DNA of 64,000 nucleotides from Zeugodacus cucurbitae (GCF_028554725.1 NC_071671.1:10288001-10352000); one strand, 5' to 3'; shown: positions 23,855 through 36,244, counted from the first letter of the stretch. Made by a program: numbers and translations. Notes: a model not told the origin generated them from the sequence alone.

Positions 23855-25149
23855 CAGGGTGGTCCATAAACAAGGTTGATAAACTGTTATTTTGACAGTA
23901 AATTCACTGTCACAGAATTGACAGATTCCTGACTAACATATCGCTGTGAAGAAACTTAACTACAAATTCAAGGTTATGTAGTCCAAATAGAGCGACGCTT
24001 TGAGAGAATTGAAAATATGTCGTTTAACGTAACTCAGACTTAGAAAGACTAAAACTTCATATTGGAGGAGCTTATAAGCCCTCAGACTGCGAGTAATGCT
24101 ACAAAACGATTTTTAGAACTCCAAGATATGTGATGGATCAATGGCCCAACCTAAAAATGCAATTAAACCTTTTTACCGGGCCAATATATGCAAAAGATAA
24201 ACGAGTAACCTACAAATTTTTCCGATTTCTTAAACAAATATCTAACAAGTAAGGAAGGGCTAAGTTCGGTTGTGACCGAATATTTTATACTCTCGCAATT
24301 TATTTATTTAACTTAATTAATATTATATAATACACAATTTGACCCACATATTCGTCATATATATGGTATAAAGTCCATTGAAAGTTGGAAACTCTAATAT
24401 TAGGTTAGAAGCACCGAGTTCCTCATGTTCGATATATGGGGCCTTGAAAACCTATGGTCCAATTTCGGCGATTTTTAGAATGGGGCTGCCACACTATAAA
24501 CGTAGAATTTGTGCAAAGTTCTGCACCGATATCTTCACTAGTGCTTACATTATATATAGTAAAGTAAACGATTCAGATCGGCTTCAAAGTTCTGGTATAT
24601 AGGAAGTAGGCGTGGTTGTGAAGCGATTTGGCCTATTTTCACAACATATCATTGGGATGTAAGGAAACTATTACAAACCAAGTTTCATTGAAATCGGTCG
24701 AGTAGTTCCTGAGATATGGTTCTTGACCCATAAGTGGGCGACGCCACGCCCATTTAAATTTTGTATACCAATTTGAATGCAGCCCTTCTGTACCTTCTTT
24801 ACGAAGAAATTTAAGGTTTCTGGTGTTTTTCCTTGTTGAATTAACCCACTTTTGGTAATTTTCAACCTAAGAAAAGATGTGGGCGTGGTTATTATCCGAT
24901 TTCTTTCATTTTTGGACTGTATTAATAAGTGGCTAAAAGAGCTTTATTGGTTTGCGAGATATATACAAAAAACCTAACTTACGAGAGTATAAAAAGGTCA
25001 ATAAGTCCACCGAGGCATCAAAACCAGTGGAAACCTTCTTCCTTCCAAAACTAAAGGAATGTTTTCTTAACTTTTTCAAAGAAATAAAGAAAAATTCCAT
25101 CGGATTTTTTCTTAATTTTTTTAAATATAAAAAATTATGAACCACCCTG
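23855..25149. mobile_element. Inverted-repeat element (CAGGGTGGT ends) carrying a DINE-like insertion
   Basis: The left end CAGGGTGGTCCATAA (23855) and the right end TTATGAACCACCCTG (to 25149) are inverted repeats differing at one position of 15. Inside, 24249-24992 is a family A repeat, leaving a host element of about 550 bp with no readable transposase. The element belongs to a DNA-transposon class I cannot name; no clear target duplication was seen. Confidence 0.6.
24249..24992 (+). repeat. DINE/Helentron-like repeat copy, family A
   Basis: It begins GTAAGGAAGGGCTAAGTTCG with a short hairpin TTCGGTTGTGACCGAA, then TTTTATACTCTCGCAA, and ends ACGAGAGTATAAAA. The start and end blocks are inverted relative to each other (TATACTCTCG against CGAGAGTATA). 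The internal blocks match the other copies. It is inserted in an inverted-repeat element. Confidence 0.7.
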
Positions 25150-25970
25150 TATATTTAGATATTTTCATGCTAGAGAAAGGTGAAAGGTAAAGGTGCAAGT
25201 TATGTGAACCAAAATAATTCTATACACAACTGTATGCTCAAATTCTTATTACATATAACTGTACTTCATATGCTTGAAACAAACTATATGGTGGCAACGC
25301 CTCCACCGAAACAAAGCACCGTAACAAGCATGAAAATTGGAGTTGACACACAAAAACAATAAAAGGAAACAAACGTAGAAGCTAATAAATATAGAGAAAG
25401 TACGAGCGTTCAAATACCATGGCTGTTGCTGTCAGATAACAGTTAATAACTGTACATACACGGGTGTTTGTGGGTGAGTGTGTGTGCGTAGGACACGCAC
25501 GCCCCACTCAACACACTTATGACCTTTCTAAGTTTCATTTACAGCATTCGGTCTTCCTTGCTGTTATCCAAGCTCATCAGTGCTGCCATTGTTTTGCACA
25601 AGAGTGTGTACTGTATTGAGTTGGTTTTGTTTTTGTTATCTGCCGAATGTAAATGTCGTTGTTTTCAAATGTATAATTGTGTTAGTGTTGTTACGTGCTC
25701 AGAGGCGACTTTAATTGGTTTTCATTCTACTACTGGGTACATTGGATTTGTTTATGAGAAATGGAGCTGGCAAGTGAAGGATATAATTTAGGGTGCTTTT
25801 TGCTGGTAGTTTAACTTGATTGCATATATAGTTAAAAGGACTCTTACATACTTGCAGAAGCCTGGAATTGCAGTCAGAAGACTCCCTTCAAATTAAAAAA
25901 ATAAGTCCTTGACCTACACCTCCAAGCTTTTACTGTAGTAAAGCCGAAGAAGACACCTCAACTGAAATCT
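25150..25970. other. Intron sequence, nothing recognised
   Basis: AT-rich. A TG-rich stretch near 25470-25490 is simple repeat. Confidence 0.35.
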
Positions 25971-26313
25971 GGGATCCCTGAGTGTTAATAGGAAACTATT
26001 TTCTGTTACTGAGAGTTTCCGGGATCCGCGAGGGTTAATAGGAAACCATTATCAGTTACTGGGGGCTTCTGGAATATCTGAGTGTTAATAGGAAACCATT
26101 TTCTGTTGCTGAGGGTTTCTGGAATCCCTGAGCGTTAATAGTAAACCATTTTACTTATTTCTGAGAGTTTCTGGAATCCCTGATTAAAACTCAGCAAACC
26201 ATTTTCTGTTACTGAGGGTTTCTGCAGTCCCTGAGTACTAATAGGAATCCATTTTCTGTTACTGAGGGTTTCCAGAACACCTAACTACTAATAGCAAACC
26301 ATTTTCTGTTATT
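25971..26313 (+). repeat. Tandem array, about seven 50-bp units
   Basis: The units have the form GGAATCCCTGAGTGTTAATA, then GGAAACCATTTTCTGTTACT, then GAGGGTTTCT, repeated with lengths of 50, 50, 50, 52, 51, 50 and a final 40 bases. Divergence between units is modest. No open frame. It occurs once in the window. Confidence 0.9.
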
Positions 26314-26319
26314 AAATGA

Positions 26320-27655
26320 AAAGCCGAAGCTCGCCCTGGGACAAATTTAAACCATATCTGCAATGGCTTAAGTCGACTTAATTGAAGTTACCCTCTGATG
26401 AGTTAAATTTTCGGTGAATACTTTGTCGTTTTATTTGTAGTAAATTTTCGATTCAGATTGTTAGTTCACACACGAAATAAAACGCACCACCATATCTAGA
26501 AGATGTTTTTCAAAACATTTAAAAATCTCATCGATCTAAGTAACTTTAACTCAGAGCCACCGATATATCTACTATTACTATAAAAAAGTATTTATTTATT
26601 ATATGTAAAATTACTACTGTTATAAAAGCTGCTGCAACCTGTGGTTTATAGTCGCTTTTCAGGCGCATCCCCTTACAATACCTCCAATATGAGCGCCATA
26701 AAACTTATTTACACTCAAACATATACTGCAGCTTTGCATATTGTACGGATTACATTTGAAGTAGCGCAAAGAAGTGCTAACAATATGTTTTTGTTGTCAT
26801 TAATATTACCACATTTCTCAGAGCAAGCTTAAACGCCTAAAGCTATGCTGTTAAATTGCGTATGCAAACTACCGTTTGTCTATTTATCCAAGAAACACAA
26901 CATTGTGCCGTACTCGGTACTCGGCCAACCTTCGTACACAAACACAAAATCCCAACCATCAAATTTAATGCGGCTCCAACACCACGCAATAACAACAAAT
27001 GGGACCACAGGCAGCCACACGCATTGTGGCATATTTGCATTGCTGCCACTGAAGGCCAGCGTCCATTGTGTGTCTATATCAGAGTGGTTGTGTATGCGTG
27101 TGTGTGAGTACGAAGGCCGTATTAATGCCACTTACGACACAGCTATCATTGTTCGGCATTTGGTCTCACTGCTTGGCGCCTACAAGTATGCTACTTATTA
27201 TTGTTGTTAATGTCAGGGAGCATTATGTGACCACACAGTTGATGCTACGTTTGCAACGGTTTAAATATTTTAGCAGTTTAGCACCTTTTGACGGCCAGCA
27301 CTTTTCTCCTACAACAACAACATACTTGTTCATTAAACATTTCCTGCTTTCGTGCGCCCCATTTGCAAGCCTCTTGTTGTGTGCTTTTTAAATATTTAAG
27401 CGCGTCTTCTATTTGTTTTTCCTCGTTTCAATGTGTCCGTTATCACGACTTATTTGCTTTCTTTTTGTGTAAACTTCTTTATCTTCAGAAGTTGTTTGTT
27501 TCTTTTGTTGTTCTAACATTTACAATATTTTTTCGTTGTGGATTTCTTCGGCGTAATCGGATTTTGTATTCAAATGACGGCTTTTCTCGTTGGTGGCGAT
27601 AAAAATTAATTCAAGACAGATTGCGTTGTAAACGTTTGGTATAAATTGCGATACG
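26320..27655. other. Intron sequence, nothing recognised
   Basis: Several overlapping open frames on both strands at 26840-27600 reflect few stop codons by chance; none has a recognisable protein. Confidence 0.35.
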
Positions 27656-27734
27656 TTTGTTAAGGATTTTATTTGCATTTAAATATGTTTGGCATAAAGT
27701 CCACTAGAATAAAGAGAATCATCATATATGTATA

Positions 27735-29011
27735 TGGTCTACAACATCCGTTTTCCAATAGATGTCTCTAGGGTCAAGCACTGGTCGATTAAATCGATTA
27801 ACTCGTTTTATATCGATCTTGGACATTTGTGTCAACATTAACCCAACAAAATATTTGTAGAGATCTGTTTGCATCCCAAAGTTTTTCTCAACTGAAAATG
27901 TCACTTTTTGAGCCGAACTCTCGACATTTGCGAGAATTTTTGCTTTTCGTTTTTGATTTCAAGAAAAGTGCGACTGAGGCTCATCGAATGCTTTCGGATA
28001 CGTACGGTGAGGCTGTCCTAAGTGAAAGAACAAGTCACGAATGGTTTCAACGTTTTAAGAATGGTGATTATGAAGTCGAAGACCAGCATGGTGGTGGAAG
28101 GGAGAAGATTTTCGAAGATGCTGAGTTGGAAGCATTACTACTCGACCAATATGCGTTTCAAACCCAAGAGGAGTTATCCGAATCGTTGCAAGTGACACAG
28201 CAAGCCGTAAAAAACGCCTCAAAGCCATGGGGATGATTCAGAAACAATGAAACTGTGTTTCTTACGACTTGAAACCAAGAGATGCCGAACGGCACTTCTT
28301 TGCATGTGAACAGCTGCTTCAAAGGCACAACCGAAAGAGATTTTACATCGCATTGTAACTGGCGACGAAAAATGGGTCCACTACGATAATCCTAAGCGAA
28401 GAAAATCATGGGGAAAGCCTGGACTTGCATCCAAGTCGACGGCAAAACCGAATATTCACGGCGCCAAGGTCATGCTCTGCATTTGGTGGGACCAGCTGGT
28501 GGTGATATATTATGAGCTGCTAAAGCCAAGTGAAACCATCACAGGAGATTGATGCCGAACGCAATTGATGCGTTTGAGCCGAGCACTAAAAGAAAAACGG
28601 CCACAGTACGAGGAAAGACACGATAAAGTCATTCTCCAGCATGACAATGCTCGGCCTCACGTCGCAAAGGTGGTCAACAAATATTTGGAAACGCTGAAAT
28701 GGAAGATCTTACCCCACCCGCCGTATTCTCCAGACGTTGCTCCATCTGACTACCACTTGTTTCGATCGATGGCACACGGTCTAGCTAACAAGCACTTCAG
28801 TTCTTATGAAGAAGTCAAAAATTTGATTGATACTTGGATCAACTCGAAAGATGAGGAATTCTTTGGTCAAGGAATACAAATGCTGCCAGGAATGATGGTC
28901 TAAAGTAGTAGCTAACGACGGGCAATATTTTGAATAACATTTTTGTAACCGTTTTTATATAAAGCCTTAATTTATAAAAAAAAAAAAAAAAAAAAAAAAA
29001 GTTGTAGACCA
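27735..29011 (+). mobile_element. mariner element, near full length, with frameshifted transposase
   Basis: The ends TGGTCTACAAC (27735) and GTTGTAGACCA (to 29011) are perfect 11-base inverted repeats, each next to TA (27733-27734 and 29012-29013). The span of 1277 bp is typical of mariner. The transposase starts at ATG 27898, with a helix-turn-helix region (SERTSHEWFQRFKNGDYEVE), then VTGDEKWVHYD (first aspartate), HDNARPHVAKVVNKY (second) and YSPDVAPSDYHLF (third, D34D spacing). A frameshift near 28210 and stops near 28249 and 28551 break it. A run of about 23 A's sits just inside the right end, where the longer inverted repeat usual in mariners would be. It looks closest to the mauritiana-type branch, from memory. 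Confidence 0.9.
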
Positions 29012-29013
29012 TA

Positions 29014-29580
29014 GTATATGAGGGCTGGGGTAATTCCTACATCTAGGACTATATGCTCACATAATTTTGCTAAGATAATTTGTATATTAACCGATATATG
29101 AATAGGATAAAGCCCACCGTATTTTTTAAAAACCCTATAATTAGGTATATGGGAGGTAGGGGAAGTTATGACCCGATTTTAATTTTTAAAAATTTCTTCT
29201 GAATTACATTAAAATATCTGGGAGATTTACCGATAGTTTCGATGAAGAATTACTCTTAGACCATGAGTTCTTCATGTTCGATATCTGGGGCCTTGAAAAA
29301 TTATAGTCGGATGTCGACAATTTTTCCCGAAGTGATACAGTATTTGTGTAAAGTTTTATTTCGCTATCTTCATTGGTTCCTAATGGCTATATTATAAAAT
29401 GCACGAATCAGATGGAATTCAAAATTGAGCTATATGGGAAGTAAGCGTGGTTATTTACCGAAATTCATTGAAATCGATCGGGTAGTTTCTAAGATATGGT
29501 TTTTGACCCCTAAGTGGGCCACGCCCGTTATGTGAACCAAACTGTAATAGTATCTTAGCAACTTTGCTGAGAGAGTATAA
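29014..29580 (+). repeat. DINE/Helentron-like repeat copy, family A, truncated
   Basis: Begins next to the mariner right end and contains the TATTAACCGATATATG, AAAGCCCACCG, TGTTCGATATCTGGGGCCTT, TTTTGACCCCTAAGTGGGCC blocks. It ends at ACTTTGCTGAGAGAGTATAA with the 3' hairpin worn. TATAAAGTCCACTAG-like sequence at about 27690-27710, on the other side of the mariner, may be part of the same family. Confidence 0.65.
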
Positions 29581-29589
29581 AAACAACAT

Positions 29590-30990
29590 TCACATATTTT
29601 CATACCTTCGCAAAATGTTGTAGATAGTCAAGCCCCCAGATAGAGAATCGAAGGACCTCAGTTCTTTTGCCTAATATTTTACGGAAAATATTTGAAAATT
29701 TGTAAGAAATATAATTAAAATTTAGAGTCTACCATCTCCAGGACCAGTGCCAGAGATGGTTTAGTACTTCCTCTAGTCTCCATATATTTTATTTAATAAA
29801 TTCCCAATCATAATTTAGAGCCGGAAGTTGATTTAAGTCCTTGTTTGTTAAAAATATATATTAACTATCTACTAAATTCTATTTTTGTAATATAAAAAAT
29901 ACAAAAATCATAAATCCTCATTTAAGTTGTTGACATTTTCATGATTTTGTGTAATCCCCTATTGGATTATGCTAAACGAATTTTTCAAATCAGAAATATC
30001 TCTAGCAAATTTAGACACATACTCAAGAGATTGCACAAAGTAACTGCATTCTGCACTGAAATCGCACAAATATTTATGATTATTTATGCTGAAGGTTGAA
30101 TAAGCAGCAAATCACAGCTTTGCACGCGGCATTGAAATGTAAATGCAACAACACACAAACAATAACATACACACATACATAACATCAATATAAAGTCTGT
30201 GCTATATATGCATCAAAAATATATATATTTGTATGCTTTTTATGTGCTTTCCAATCAGTCTCTCAATGTGAATATGATAGCTCATTCCCAAAGGCATCGA
30301 CTACACAAACGTACAGAATATCGCAGGGAGATATCCCAAAGACGCAAAATGAAAATGTGTTGAGTTGGTGAGTAAGTACGCCAGAAGTGAATTGATTTTC
30401 GTGTGTGTGTGTTTGCGTCTTGTTTTGCTGATTGAGTGTTCAACAAAAATAACAACTGTCAAAATGAACTAGTTTCGAGTGAAAGAAATAAAGAAGAAAG
30501 CTGTCGCACACAAAAACGGAATATTATGGTTTATAGATAGTATTATATGCTTTTATTATACAGTTTACGCAATGAAATCGAAACATAGATAATTGTTTTT
30601 TTTTATATGTTATTATATTCGACCACAACACAACAACTTAAGCTTTTTGAGAAACTAAATAATGAATTCAAACCAAGTTAGTGTTGTCACTTCTGTCATA
30701 CAAATTATTTATGGATTTTTTACGCCGCTACATCAAAATATATACGATTTACTACTCTCACTCCCATGATTTCACAAGTTAATCGAGTTCTCATGCCCCG
30801 ATTACAATCGCAATCCGGTAAAATTTCAAAAACCTTGTATGGAAAAATCCAATCCGACATTTACCACAAATATATATCGAGAAAACCTTGGATCGGAGAA
30901 AAAAATATTAACGATCCCATATAATTCAAAACGAAATCAGCTGGCGATTGAAAGCAAAATGTACAATCTCTGTACTCTTTCACTGCCCAT
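29590..30990. other. Intron sequence, nothing recognised
   Basis: AT-rich with a TG run near 30400. No gene or element seen. Confidence 0.35.
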
Positions 30991-31004
30991 ATGACCGCGA
31001 GGGG

Positions 31005-31735
31005 TACAAGGTAAAGACGAAGAAACGTTGGTTGCAACTTACCAGGCTATCGACTAGACGACCATAAACCAAGCCGCTCCTATATGGTCGGCTGGCTGCA
31101 GTAGGACGCAGCTAGGGAAGCTTCAGACTTGTCAATATACCGCTCTCCGGACAGCTACAGGTTACCACTTGATGTCTCCGTTCGAATACCTACACAATGA
31201 GGCCCATATACTACCTGTGAAGGTAATTTGGGAATGCTTTACAAACAACTTTCTGCTGAGATGTTTTCGCAGACACCATCCCTGCAATCCAGCAGTAAGA
31301 GTATCTTCCTGAAATACGTCGACAACTTACAGAACTATACTGACCGAACTTCGGATGTGATAGATTTCCGACAAGCACTGAACGCCATTCATAGAGGTGC
31401 TATTAACACCTTCCTCGACTCCCTCCCCGTGAATGGCGTACTTGGAGCTAAATCATAACCTATTGCAGAGCTAGAGTTGACTCGCAAAACTGACCTTCGC
31501 GCAACTTTGTTTTTGATACTGTAGCAGATTAAACGCCTATGTATCCAGACTGAACCCCGACATACCCAATATATGTCCTACAAGCAAAGAGTCCCCGCTT
31601 GACATTAACCACCATTTTGCATACTCAATTAACCCCACTCATCTAACACTCCTTTCCTTTTTTGCGATACTGTAGAAACAGCTCGTTTCCTGCGTCCCTC
31701 GTTAGATGACTTCGATGACAATTAATTTAGGCTTG
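31005..31735 (+). pseudogene. Jockey-like non-LTR retrotransposon, 3' part
   Basis: The frame 31228-31458 includes QALNAIHRGAINTFLDSLPV followed by NGVLGAKS. After a stop the pieces ELTRKTDLRAT and VETARFLRPSLDDFDDN are readable. These are the usual last segments of a Jockey-clade polyprotein. Upstream (31040-31200) a frame-shifted piece with SPDSYRLPLDV matches the remnant at 62985-63370. Many stops; 5' truncated. Confidence 0.65.
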
Positions 31736-31925
31736 ACGGTTCAGGCAGGTTTACATAACCGCTATCAACAATCAATTGGATAACCGTTCTCACGACAGTC
31801 GGTTCTACGTAACAGGAACGGACCCGGATTCTTATCTGGCCAAGGACTGTCAATTTGGCAGCATTCCTCAGAATTATTTGGGGAATGTTTTAAGCCGTTA
31901 CAACAACAACAACAACATCAATTGG
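31736..31925 (+). repeat. Repeat tail ending in (CAA)n
   Basis: Moderately GC-rich sequence after the Jockey-like remnant, ending TTACAACAACAACAACAACA near 31900-31918. It is probably the 3' untranslated end of that element or of a second non-LTR copy. Confidence 0.4.
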
Positions 31926-33640
31926 ATAACAACAATCAGTCCAAGTATATAACGATCAGCACACCGACGTACTACCAAAGTATTATTGTTTTATTTACGA
32001 AAACTCTCCACCGCATAGCGAATATGTTCGAAAATCCTTAGAAAATATAAATTTGACAGCTTTGATTTTAATTCTCAGGCTGGCAGGATTCTTCCATTGT
32101 ATAAATAAGACAGTCCAGCCGCGAGAGTGCTAGTTTTATAAATCTTCATGAACCTATAGATATCTGAAGCCTCAGAAGAAAGAAATGTTATAACATACAT
32201 AATTAGCCCTTCAACAGTACAACTTAAACTTTTTTTTTTATAATAGCCTAACCCAATTCACACTAACATATAATATTTGATTTCAAATAAAATCTGTGCA
32301 TTTCCCTTTCAAGATTTTATAGAAATTTTGAACTTTCAGTTCTAAACTATCATTTAATTTAAAAAAATGAACGGATTTTGAATAATTTTTTCGAAATAAC
32401 TAAAATAGACTCTAATAACTTAAGTCGACTTAAGCGCTTTTGACATATTGCCATAAATATATAAAAAAAAATTAATTTCTCAAACGGACGGGTGCAAGAC
32501 ATATATTCAAAATGGAAATATTGTGTGCTTTTATGGACACACATATTTGTTTGCATATAAAATTGAAAATAAATCATTCATTGTCCTTCGGATACTTTTT
32601 ATGGCCGGCGGCGTGATTACTAGTCCATTTCGCACCAGCAAAAGCGCCTGAGGCGTCAGCAACAAACAAATATTGAATTTCCAAGCGTGATTTTGTAGCG
32701 TGTTGGTTTTATGAAACTATATATGGTGGCATATTTTTAGTTAGAAATGTGTGTTTATATCTGTGTTTATATACACCAGTAAATATTTGCTTGCCATGAA
32801 ATGTCACAAATTTGTTGATCTTGCAAATATTTGTAACTATTTTTATTTTCTCCATACTTTTGTTTTTGTTTTGTTTTGCTGGTCTGTTTTGTGTTTACTC
32901 TGTTTGTTTGTCCACTTTAGCGTCAAAGTTAAAACATTAAAATAAATATACAAAGTGAAAATAAACCAATGTGACACTTTGACATCTGTCAAAATATATA
33001 GCTATACAGTGTGACAACTACAACTAACGTAAAGACAGAACAGCAACAATCACGACTAAAAACTGTACGAAGAACAAGAGAACAGCGCTAGAATTGAGTC
33101 ATAAAGTGCGAACAAAGGAAGCAGCTATCACTTTTACTCGTGTATTTTTCGTTGATAAATTTTGCGAAAGCCAATTTATATGCACTTCCTAATATATATG
33201 TCACTATATTGTATACTTTTACTATACTCGTATATATAAAAGAAACTACAAATTTTCTATAATACCTTCCCAATCGCCATAAGACGACACGCTGTGCCAC
33301 ATGCAACACTTCCTTTGAATTTACGACTTTCTTGGCGTGAGTGTCAACCGCCACGAAGTATGCTACAAAAATTGAAAATAAACTGACAACAAAAAGTATT
33401 ATTTAACGGAAAATGGAAAAAGCGAAGAAGAAGTTAGTAAAACAGAGATGTTAGTAGAATAACCGTGTGTCTGGGGAGGTTAAAAGCGTGTGATGTTATA
33501 AAAATAATGTTAATGATAATCGTTGTGTCGCATGGGAGTGAAGAATACAGTAATATAACTTAAATGTGTGTAAAATTCCAGCAGCTTATGACCTGCTAAA
33601 CGATAAATTGAGTTGTTGAGGGTAAAAATGCAATATATTC
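31926..33640. other. Intron sequence, nothing recognised
   Basis: AT-rich; small open frames only. Confidence 0.35.
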
Positions 33641-35110
33641 GCTCATTTTCACCACCTAGCTATAATATATTCAAGAATATATGCTCACTTAATTTCGACT
33701 GGGCTATCTCACATATTTACCGTTATATACGGTATAAAGTCCACCGAAAGTGTGAAAATGGACATTAGATGTATATGAATATTTTTAGAATATCTGAGAG
33801 ATTTATTGATATTTTCAATAAAAAAAGTAAGGAAAGGCTAAGTTCAAGTGCAACCGAACATTTTATACTCTCGCAATTTATTGAGATACTTTTATTAAGA
33901 TAACACACAATTTGACCAAATTTGAAAATCCTATAATTAGATATATGAGAGCTAGGGGAAGTTATGACCCGATTTTAACCAAAGTGGTACAGATATGGTT
34001 TTTGACCCATAAGTGGGCGATGCCACGCCCATTTTCCATTTTGTAAAAAATTCTGAGTGCAGCTTCCTTCTGCAATTTCTTCTGTAAAATTTAGTGTTTC
34101 TGACGTTTTTCGTTAGTGAGTTAACCCACTTTTAGTGATTTGCAACCTAACCTTTGTATGGGAGGGGGCGTGGTTATTATCCGATTTCAACTATCTTCAT
34201 GGTGTGTGGTGGGGTCCGTAAGAGAACCGACTGCATAAAGTTTGGTTTATATAGCTGCATTAGTTTGCGAGATATAAACAAATAACCGCTTTGGGGGCGG
34301 GACCACGCCCACTTTCCCAAAACAATTACATCCAAATATGCCCCTTCCTGGTGCGATCCTTTGTTCCAAATTTTACTTTTATAACTTTATTTATGGCTTA
34401 GTTATGACACTTTATGTGTTTTCGGTTTTCGCCATTTTATGGGCGTGGCAGTGGTCTGATTTTGCCCATCGCAACCCTCTCACGGTCCCAAGGAACATGT
34501 GTTCCAAGTTTCATTAATGTATCTCAATTTTTACTCAAGTTATCCGTTGCACGGACGGACGGACGGACAGACAGAGATTCGGATTTTGACTCGCCTCGTC
34601 GCCCTGATCATTTTGATACATATAACCCTATATCTAACTCGTTTAGTTTTATGACTTACAAACAACCGTTATGTGAACAAAACTCGCAACTTTTGTTGCG
34701 AGAGTATAACTAGCCAAAAGTTCTGAGGTCCTCATGTTCGATATCTGGGGCCTTGAAAAGTTACTGTCCGATTTCAACAATTTGGAAGATTGCAGTATTT
34801 GTACCGATGTTTCCGATATCTCCACTGGTTCTCGATTTATACGTTTATGTATATTGAACGAACTGAAAGTGAACCGATTTTGTCATTTTCAACCTGTAAT
34901 ATTACAATATCAAGAGAATATGGGGTACCATATATCATTGGAATTGGTCGAACAGTTTCTCAGTTATGTTTCTGACGTTTTTCGTTAGTGGATTGAGTAG
35001 TTTTCAACATAACTTTTATATAAGTGGGCGTGGTTATTATCTGATTCAGCTTCCTTACTATATGAGGAAGTACTTAAGGAAAATGATTCCACTAAGTAGT
35101 CTTACATATA
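33640..35110 (+). repeat. DINE/Helentron-like repeat, family A, outer copy split by an inner copy
   Basis: The outer copy's left part ends ATTTTCAATAAAAAA at 33826. Its right part resumes CTAGCCAAAAGTTCTGAGG at 34710. In the copies at 45.3 and 46.7 kb the two blocks are adjacent (TTTTCAATAAAAAATTAATT then the GGTCCTCATG region), so the outer copy is interrupted exactly here. It continues to about 35110 with GGGCGTGGTTATTATCTG. Confidence 0.7.
33827..34709 (+). repeat. DINE/Helentron-like repeat, family A, inner intact copy
   Basis: It starts GTAAGGAAAGGCTAAGTTC. TTATACTCTCGCAA at about 33865-33880 is inverted at the other end as TTGCGAGAGTATAA. At 34683-34702 the perfect hairpin CTCGCAACTTTTGTTGCGAG lies 7 bases before the end. 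A (GGAC)n/(AGAC)n microsatellite is at 34553-34576. No duplicated target flanks the copy. Subterminal inverted repeats, a 3' hairpin, a GTCY-type microsatellite and no target duplication are the features described for DINE-1/Helentron non-autonomous rolling-circle elements. No Rep/helicase frame is present. Confidence 0.65.
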
Positions 35111-35935
35111 CTCTGCGTATAAAAATGCTTTAAAGCCATTAAATTATAAAAATATCGAATAACCAAATGAGAGAAACTCATTTTAACTTTCGAATTACAC
35201 AAGCCAGCTTCCACTACATTTCTTCGCTTTGACGACCACTAGCAGCAAAGCGCTACAGCAACATTCACTGCTTATTCCCGCTCCCAACCCCATTTCACTA
35301 ATGCCACCCTGTATTTTCACACTCAATTACAAATAGCAAATAACGGTTTCTTTTGACTGCAAAGGCGCCATTGAGAAGAGTTGCATTTAAAAGAAGATTT
35401 CTTATTGCTTGGAATGCTTTTGTACTCATGTTCTTATGTATGATTGTGTGCAGTCAGTTTCCACATTGTGTAGTTGCGTGTGTAAGCGCAAATTGAAGTG
35501 GAAACTGTTGCTTTGATGGTGGTAAAGAAGTATCGAGAAACATAAACAATGCAGCAGTAAAGCGAAAACAACATTTCCATGGAAAACTACCTAACTACTT
35601 TTACGTTAACGAGAATTTCAGAGTCGCTTCAGCGAAAAATATATTGATACGTAAGCCCACAAAGAGCTTAGATAATAAAGTTTCCTTATGCAACTAACAA
35701 TCTATTTTCGAATTTAGCAATTTAAAGGCAACGATTTAAAAAAATTTAATATTTCCGTAAAAATTAGAAAATAAGTGAGTTCGGGCAGTATATCACTTAT
35801 GCAAATTCATACGGATTTCGCTTGTAATTTTTTTATACCATAAATTAATTCAGCAGACCAACACTCACAAGGACTAACTGTATTCTTTGTGCCTTGAGGC
35901 CACAGTATATTTAGACCAGTTTTGACCTTTTCCTT
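35111..35935. other. Intron sequence, nothing recognised
   Basis: No gene or clear repeat. Confidence 0.35.
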
Positions 35936-35942
35936 CCAATAT

Positions 35943-36242
35943 ATCTTCTTCTTGACTGGCGTAGACACCGCCTACGCGGTTATAGCCGAGTCCACAACAG
36001 CGCGCAACGCAACTCTCCTTTTGGCAGTTTGGCGCCAATTGGTAATAGCAAGTGAAGACAGGCCCTTCTCTAACTGGTCCTTCCATCGGAGTGGAGGCCT
36101 CCCTCTTCCTCGGCTTTCACCAGCGGGTACTGCATCGAATCCTTTCAGAGCTGGGGCACTTTCGTCCATTCGAACAACATGACCTAGCCAGCATAGCCGC
36201 TGCCTTTTTATTCGCTGGACTATGTCCATGTCGTCGAATAAA
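35943..36242 (-). mobile_element. RTE-like non-LTR fragment, 5' truncated
   Basis: The minus-strand frame from 36229 reads DIVQRIKRQRLCWLGHVVRM, DESAPALKGFDAVPAG, RGRPPLRWKDQLEKG and SLAITNWRQTAKRRVALRAV. This is the cleanest version of the C-terminus of this family in the window. The 3' end (CTTCTTCTTGACTGGCGTAG) is at the low-coordinate side, as in the 13.9 kb copy. Confidence 0.8.
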
Positions 36243-36244
36243 CT

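Noticed and set aside
26840..27600. Cluster of overlapping open frames on both strands
   Set aside because: Mutually exclusive frames with no family features, in non-repetitive intron sequence.
34706..34713. CTAG at the end of the inner family A copy as a canonical Helitron 3' end
   Set aside because: The bases CTAGCC fit the outer copy's continuation, and other copies of the family end ...GTATAAAA without CTAG; a Helentron-like end is the better reading.
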